DNA of 64,000 nt from Protonemura montana (Eukaryota > Arthropoda > Insecta > Plecoptera > Nemouridae), in contig OX387606.1 in assembly GCA_947568835.1 (NCBI GenBank), positions 5,890,001-5,954,000 of the forward strand, in the 5' to 3' direction. Position numbers and translations under genes: made by a program. This document shows positions 58,247-64,000 of this stretch, one piece after another. Under the pieces are notes generated by a model. It did no database searches. It was given only the letters and a program-made list of their open reading frames with translations, and had not been told where the DNA came from. Each line of letters starts with the position of its first letter. Positions within the stretch are counted from its first letter, which is position 1.

Positions 58247-59400
58247 GGGGAGACTGGGGCTAGTTGTAACAGGGGCAAGTTGTTACAATCGACTTTAAAA
58301 ATAGGGGATTTGAAATATCGCGGTGTCATTAATATCAGTGTTAGCTAAAAGGTTGCTCGTCAGTCTGAAACTGCAAAACTAGTCCGAAGCGCCGAAGTAC
58401 GGAAATAATTGGAGATAAAACGATTTTGACACCACGAGGCAAGATATAATTTTTTTCTTTTTTCCTTCCCAGCTGTTTAATTTTAATGCAATCCCCAAAT
58501 GAGTTGTGTTACCTGTTGGCTCCACATTTTCTCGTAATGCCAATAGTTATTTCCGGGCTGATATTCAAATAGGTCGTGAAATAATAGCACTAATGTAATT
58601 GAAGTGCTACTGGGGCAAGTTGTTACAGTTCATTTTTTTGTGGGTCTGGATATGATGTGAGATTGTGGAACACTGCCTTTTCGATTTTACGCTGGATTTA
58701 TTTTTTGGGTTTCATATTCCGTTTGTAAAAAATATAATATGATTGTTTCCATTAGATTTCCAGGTTATAAAATGCGAATTTATAGGAGGAACATTGACCT
58801 ATTGACATAATATGAGATAAGAAGCGAAAAGCGCCAACGTACGTCAACGAGAACTCTCCTCCGGAGGAGGACGACGAAGACTGCGTTTGTTTTGTCTGTT
58901 CTCAACTCTTTTCAAAATCAGGCCCCGCAGAATTAGACAGGATTCAGTGCATTCAGTGTTCAGCTTGGGCGCATGTGAAGTGTATTGTATTCACACCAGA
59001 ATATATTCGTGTAGATTGCATGTAAGAGATTAATACAGTTGAAAGTTGATTCAGTAAATATAACATTTCACTTAAAAAATAAACCCTCGTATTCATTATC
59101 TATTAAACATTATTTATAATCAGCTCATTTTTGTTTTTCCCCTATTAACTAGGTACTGTATCAACTTGCCCCTAACCTGTAACAACTTGCCCCGACATGG
59201 GGCAAGTTGTTACACTTTACAATCAGGCAAATTTTACGTTATCACGTGTCTATTAAAAGAATTATCAATGTTATAAAAATTATTTCTATTAGTCGAAAGA
59301 TGTGCAAATACATTGCCAAATTTAAAATCCATGAAGATTTTGTTAAATGTCCACAAAAAAATCAAACGTCGAAATTGTAACAACTAGCCCCAGTCTCCCC
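58247..59400. mobile_element. Decayed Tc1/mariner-superfamily (pogo-like) DNA transposon
   Basis: The 1154-bp element has terminal inverted repeats: ggggagactggggctagttg at 58247 and, on the minus strand from 59400, the same 20 bases. TA dinucleotides flank both ends (58245-58246 and 59401-59402), as expected of Tc1/mariner insertion. The motif ggggcaagttgttaca recurs at about 58267, 58613 and, in both orientations, 59163-59213. A zinc-finger coding remnant (58828-59025) lies inside. No intact transposase core remains, so this is an internally deleted copy. Confidence 0.8.
58828..59025 (+). pseudogene. PHD-like zinc-finger remnant of a pogo/jerky-type transposase
   Basis: An open stretch of 65 codons reads APTYVNENSPPEEDDEDC, then CVCFVCSQLF, RIQCIQCSAWAHVKC and ends VDCM before TAA. 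The acidic lead followed by a Cys-rich finger with WAHxxC is the usual C-terminal end of pogo/jerky-like DDE transposases of invertebrates. The final Cys pair is cut short by the stop (DCM in place of CxxC). The DDE catalytic domain is missing upstream. Confidence 0.65.
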
Positions 59401-59448
59401 TATGTACTTTCAGTTTTCCTGGCGGGGTATTTTTTGCCTTACTTTATG

Positions 59449-59600
59449 GCAAACCCTATGGAAAACTTCATGGGAAATTCTATGGGTAATTCTATGGGAA
59501 ACTCTATGGGAAACTCTATGGGTAATTCTATGGGTAATTCTATGGGTAATTTTATGGGTAATTCTATGGGTAATTCTAAGAGTAACTCAATGAAAATAGA
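59449..59600 (+). repeat. 12-bp minisatellite reading (MGNS)n
   Basis: Units atgggtaattct and atgggaaactct repeat about ten times. The period is a multiple of three, so one plus frame reads MGNS repeats, another reads LWVI repeats, and a minus frame reads ELPI repeats; all stay open. The array starts just outside the mariner-like element. An ATG-free start and chance openness argue against a gene. Confidence 0.9.
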
Positions 59601-60169
59601 TTGAAGGAAGTTGAAGTTGAAGTAGATTGAAGTTAAAGGATGTGCGTTATTGACCTCTTTATTGAGTGGGACACACATGACTGTCTTGTTGCTGCAAAAC
59701 GTGACAGTGAAATGTTACGAAAATCGATCCCCCGTGGAATCTAGCATAAAACAGAAAGCAAATATTTATATATCACGAGCACACTTGAAAATGCGAATAA
59801 TACTTGAGTGCTGGGACTTGCAGCTCAATAAATTGCACGCAACACATTAATTTTTGTAAAAATCTGTTACAAAAATATTACAGTTCTTGTTTAAAAAAAA
59901 TAACAGGTCTATACAGTAAGACATTTCAAATGTGTCCTGCAAACTTGATCCAAATCGATGACAAACAAACACAAATGAAAAATAAAAAAATCTTTTCCGC
60001 CTGTTCAAATCGAGCACCAAGCTTAACCAAACATTACAGACATCTGTCCAATTCCCATTGCTCTAAAATCTTCTTTCCCAACGCTACGATATCCTATCAA
60101 GATAAACTCGTCAAACTTCCATCGCCTCTGGACGACTTGAGGTAGGCATAGAAAACGTACGCCCCCCCC
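59601..60169. other. Gene-poor AT-rich region
   Basis: Nothing supported here. Confidence 0.6.
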
Positions 60170-60485
60170 CTTTCCCTTCCCATCCCAAAACCAGGAGTCT
60201 CTCCCAGCACACGCACAGCCGCGATGACGTGCGTGCACTCGCGAGCTCATGCGTGAGTGCGTGTTCGCGTTGTCAGCGGAATGAATGATGCATTTTGAGC
60301 GTCACTCGACGAGGTATGCGTGACTGACGCACGCTTTGTTCGACAGCGAAATGACCGCACGTTGGCTGGCCGCCAATGGCGCTGGCCAACGACGCGTTGT
60401 CTCAGATAAGAGCACGTGACATGAGACTCTGCTAAGGAAAGGCTGTCCGCGTTGGGGAGCGGATACCAGGGTATATAGTCATGTA
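60170..60485. promoter_or_regulatory. CpG-rich island with E-box and CCAAT motifs
   Basis: There are many CpG and gcgtgcg-type sequences (60200-60330), CCAAT in gccgccaatggcgctggcc (about 60370-60388), CACGTG (60413-60418) and a tatata-like stretch near 60471. It looks like a vertebrate-style promoter block, but no start codon or exon was tied to it. Confidence 0.35.
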
Positions 60486-60821
60486 TTGTATGTGTTTTTC
60501 TGATAGTCTTTGAGTTTTTTTTATTTAAGAAGCCGTACCTCAAAGCTTTTTCCTTAACAAAAACTTCCAAATCACTGAAAATTCATTTATTTTGTATTGT
60601 AAAATGTTTGTCAAAAAACGAATTGTCATTGAGGTACTGTAAATTTTAAACTACCAAGAACTCTGCATTTGCTGGAAAACGTTATTGGTTATGACTGATT
60701 TTCCAGAATAAATGCATGAAGCTAAGTTGAGAACACGAAAAAGGTTTCATGACAATTTGATGAAAGCCGTTGGCTGATAGAGCTAAAAAAGAAACAAACA
60801 CACATTGAAACAAAAACATTA

Positions 60822-60852
60822 TGCGCAGTGAAACCGATGATTTCACTGCGCA
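60822..60852. repeat. Perfect 12-bp hairpin with 7-base loop
   Basis: tgcgcagtgaaa pairs exactly with tttcactgcgca across the loop ccgatga, followed by caataaac. No gene is tied to it. Confidence 0.85.
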
Positions 60853-60914
60853 CATCAATAAACCGTTATGAAAATATAATTTGTTTGAATTGTAAGAAAT
60901 ATAAACCCGTTTAT

Positions 60915-61860
60915 TTAGACCCAGTTTAACTTTACGTAAAGTTGGCCTTCAAGTCAGTTTTAAAATGCCCAGTTAAAAAGAACTACCAGCTAAAGGTTAG
61001 TTTCCATAGTTACAGCCAACCAGTTTCTTCCATTTTCATCTTAATCTCCAGTTACTTATTTAACTGGACTAAGATCCAGTTTTACCAAAATCTCAGCTCC
61101 AAATTGAAGTGTTAGTTGAAGCTATTGCCATGGCGACTTCCAATCGAATGCAGTGAAATTCACATGTTTCTGTGAGTTAGGGCCGATTTCACGAAACTCG
61201 TTTAAAATGCTCTTAAAAACACCGTTTACGGGTGATTTTAACCGGCGCAGTAATTTGCTTAGAAACAAAGATATTTAAATAATTGCAAACCAAGAAACTA
61301 AAACAACGCAAGGAGAATAAGAAAAAAAATAAATAGTTTTTAACAATGTTTGCTTTGAAACGGAATATTTGGTGACTTGGAAATACAAACAAAATATCGA
61401 TGGGACTTTTAAGTTTAACCTCCAAATGACAGTTTAAAAGTATTACGCCATTCTTTGAGGTTCAAATCTTAACCGGCGATTAGGGCAGAGAGAAAATAGT
61501 GACGGCAGCTAAATAAAATTTATTTTATGTGACAGGACAAAGCCTAACTGAATCATCACCAAAATTAAATTTAAATTCAAATCAATTTTGTGTATTTATC
61601 TAAACATTCTCTTTCAAATATTTCAAAATTTCCCCTAAACGGGGAAAATCTTATTATATAAATCGTATTAAATCTTATTATAAAACCTTCCGTAACTGCC
61701 AATTAAACAAGATTTAAACGGTGTTGGTGAGATCTACCGTTGGAGATCCAACTAAAGTTGAAATTTTTCATAACTCAGAAACATCTGAATTTCGCCGCAT
61801 GTGATTACAAGCCGTCATAGCAACTTCAAACGTTAAATGGAAGCCGTGAAAGTTTGAAGA
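60915..61860. repeat. Inverted-repeat cluster, probably nested MITE-like elements
   Basis: Around 61114-61190 and, inverted, 61755-61850, two imperfect copies share ttgaag, gcaGtGaaattcacatgtttctg-like and gagtta blocks. Other matching pieces are ttaaccggcg at about 61240 and 61470, and ttaactttacgtaaagttgg near 60930. The phrase gggccgatttcacgaaactc looks like a MITE body. Element borders and target duplications were not resolved. Confidence 0.5.
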
Positions 61861-61929
61861 AAAAAAAAGCCGGACACACGGTGTAGCAAATAAAAATGGA
61901 CTAATTTGTTGCTTGGCGAAGCTGGAATC

Positions 61930-62100
61930 CCCTTGGAGTATTGTGCTTTGCGTCTCGCGTCGACAAAATGGCGCCGCTGGGAAATGTCAATGCAAATGTC
62001 AGTGAGATGCAAGAGTGTCGCAGTTGTCCTGTCGTGAACATGACGAACGTGTCTATTGCAGAGACACGCGGGAGCATTTCTCGCGATCTAGTTTAGGGTA
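61930..62100 (+). promoter_or_regulatory. CpG-bearing block with a YY1-like site and a 42-aa open frame
   Basis: The sequence gacaaaatggcgccgctggg (about 61962-61981) matches the AAAATGGCGSC core used by YY1 and often found just after transcription starts, where its ATG can serve as a start codon. Here the ATG at 61968 opens a 42-codon frame (MAPLGNVNANVSEMQECR...) to a TAG at 62096, with a donor-like TCA|GTGAGA eleven codons in. It may be the 5' end of a plus-strand gene leaving the window. No downstream exon was recognised. Confidence 0.3.
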
Positions 62101-62642
62101 TAGGCAGACTTTTGGGACGTAGGGCGTCGAATGTGTTGCGATTTTGAATGCGTTGTCGCGTTTTTATCGACTACTTTGTCCACCTATTGGTAACCGTTGA
62201 TATCGACAAGTTATTGGGTGACAATTTTTTAGATTTTTTAGAGAATATATTCGAATAAATTCGTCTTGATTGAAGCGAAACAGGCTAGGTGTCGCGGACA
62301 ACGATTTTGGAAGCAACATTTGTTCTATTTGCTTTGTGCAAACGTTCCAAAATATGTTACAATTTATGCCAAATTGCGTTGCACTCAAAATATCAACGAA
62401 TAGTTACAAAATGAAACTATTTAAAACAAATGCGTTCTGAGTTTTCAGAGTGGGTCCAACTTTTTTTAACATTCACTGACATTCATTACTTAGTCAAGAT
62501 TTGTTTCTTTGTAAATATGTTAAAAAATGGATACAGTTTGAAAGCAATGCTAGGAAAATGTATTCACGAGTCTCAAAACAGTGTTTTTCGTTGTTTTATA
62601 AATGTTTGTTAATTGCTTATCTCGACATGGAATCAACACACT

Positions 62643-62696
62643 CAACGGTTGCCGTGGCAACAACGGTTGCCATGAAAACAACGGTTGCCATCGCAC
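62643..62696 (+). repeat. 18-bp tandem repeat containing an RFX X-box palindrome
   Basis: Three units start with caacggttgcc at 62643, 62661 and 62679. The first contains GTTGCC-GT-GGCAAC (62648-62661), a perfect X-box, the binding motif of RFX factors that drive ciliary genes. The other two keep the left half-site only. Confidence 0.75.
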
Positions 62697-62699
62697 AGT

Positions 62700-63589
62700 T
62701 TTGAAAAAAAATACGCGCATTGCACAGAAAATTTAGCTTTTAAATGATTGAATATCGCTTTACGTCATGAAGTTTAAGCAAATCTGTATTGTTTCGGTGA
62801 TGTAACAAAAAAATGTTAGTTTCCCAACTTTAAATTGCACTGTTATTGTCGGTGATAGTAATTGCTATAAACGTGGAAACTATGACGTACATAACCTTAT
62901 TCCGAAAGCCACAATGCATTATACACAACAGTGTGTTTCTGACATCCACCGTAAATAACACGAAGAAAAAAAGGAGACGATGATAAATTTATTTATAAAA
63001 AAAAACGAGTAAAAAATAAGCTAAAATAGATATTTCAAGTTCAGTTTATTGAAAAAAATGTATTTTTCAAAGTCGCCGAGAAAACGAATGAGAAATAAGA
63101 AAGAGGTAAAATTGGTAAGATTTTTTTTCTTTCCCCCTTCGACCTGATACGTTTGAAAATAGACACAATCATCTGTTTTCCCCACCGCTTGCCTGAATCG
63201 TGGCAGGGTGGGTGGAGAGCGGAAGCATCCATTACCCCGTGGAGTCGGCTCCTTGATTCTTGCCGCAGAAACGGGGCCCGTCGGATTCTACGAGACAACT
63301 GCATTGATTTCGTGTCAACCAGAGCTTACCCGTTTTGTGACAGATTTTGCAGTGTTGTTTTCGTATTTTCTGTACTTACAGCTGACCTAGACCACGGCAA
63401 TCTTAGAGGATTGATATTCTGGGCTGCTTTCTGAGCTCCTACGAAGAACGGGGTGGGCCAGTTACTAGAGTATTTTTCTTTTTCTTTGACTTTCCTGAAC
63501 ACTCTGTACAAAATTAAGTCCATGGCTTTGCAAGATAAATTGGGTTGTTTTTACATTCTGTTATCCAGTGGTACAATTGTTTACAATAA
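62700..63589. other. Gene-poor region
   Basis: No supported gene. A GC-richer patch at about 63180-63300 has open frames but no family resemblance. Confidence 0.55.
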
Positions 63590-63915
63590 CAGCTAGAGAG
63601 CCAGTGATTAGGTTAAACTTTCTGCTGAGTAAACGAGCCGTTAATACGTGGTAACGGTAGGTGCCACCCGATGGCGCTTGCTGCCGTCTTTTTAAGCGAA
63701 CCTTTACAATTAAATGATTACGACCTATAATATCGATACGCGTAGATCAATCGCCAAGTTTACCATAAATTAAGATAGATTGAGCAAATGCAAATAACTG
63801 GCGAAAAATAACGAAATTAAATTTTTTAGCACTCGAAACGACGGTGACTCCTCCTAGTAGAAGTAGAATTCTCCATTTTTGTCGGTAAAGTAGTAATTCG
63901 GCGGCCAATTTTGGC
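63590..63915 (+). repeat. Interspersed repeat family A, copy 3
   Basis: Matches copies 1 and 2: gagccagtgatta, aactttctgctgagtaaacg, ggtaacggtaggtgccaccc, gattgagcaaatgc, ggcgaaaaataacgaaatta, cactcgaaacgacgg, gactcctcctagta and gtcggtaaagtagtaattcgg. Confidence 0.75.
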
Positions 63916-64000
63916 CAAAAGTGGGACAAACATTTTTTCACTAGTACATCACACACACATTGGTTTTTATTAGATGAAAGTTTGTAGATTTATTCTCAGA

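Noticed and set aside
59347..59604. 85-codon frame ending in MGNS repeats
   Set aside because: It spans the end of a transposon and a 12-bp minisatellite; openness in several frames shows it is repeat-driven.

Overview
This is a window of eukaryotic nuclear DNA from an animal, most likely an arthropod or a close relative. It holds four spliced protein-coding genes with GT-AG introns. Each was rebuilt exon by exon with matching reading phases and agrees with a well-known metazoan family. The arthropod suggestion rests on the largest gene: it begins MSQRGKR and carries two [10 protein letters not shown] motifs, which I associate with insect Rhinoceros (Rno). I cannot name the species.

Layout. 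1-4864 is mostly empty, with a possible minus-strand first exon and promoter near 1.8-2.2 kb. 4865-19378 (minus) is a 9-exon rhinoceros/JADE-type PHD-finger gene of 2640 aa, with a single 6.5-kb last exon. 20992-23277 (plus) is NXT1/p15, an mRNA-export cofactor of 141 aa, head-to-head with rhinoceros across a compact shared promoter region that contains a perfect GTCACGTGAC E-box. 23.3-26.2 kb holds a perfect 60-bp inverted repeat and a GATC-rich foldback element. 26251-32050 (minus) is a BTBD10/KCTD20-type BTB gene (7 coding exons, 452 aa). 33290-39830 (plus) is FBXW7/archipelago (9 coding exons, 683 aa), head-to-head with BTBD10. One FBXW7 intron holds a short hAT-like element.

From about 41.6 kb to the end I recognise no host gene. 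This part holds a dead 5'-truncated non-LTR retrotransposon between diverged direct repeats, a second copy of a 5S-rRNA-derived SINE (the first lies in a rhinoceros intron), two unnamed interspersed repeat families, a 40-bp minisatellite, a TA-flanked mariner/pogo-like element with a PHD-like zinc-finger remnant, a 12-bp coding-like minisatellite, inverted-repeat clusters, and several isolated GC/CpG-rich islands that may be promoters or untranslated first exons of genes lying elsewhere.

The four genes serve separate housekeeping roles (chromatin and signalling regulation, mRNA export, AKT-linked BTB protein, ubiquitin ligase specificity). They do not form a pathway. The two head-to-head pairs may be co-regulated, which is inference. 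I did not find a convincing new biological system. The most unusual items are the repeat structures described in the findings.
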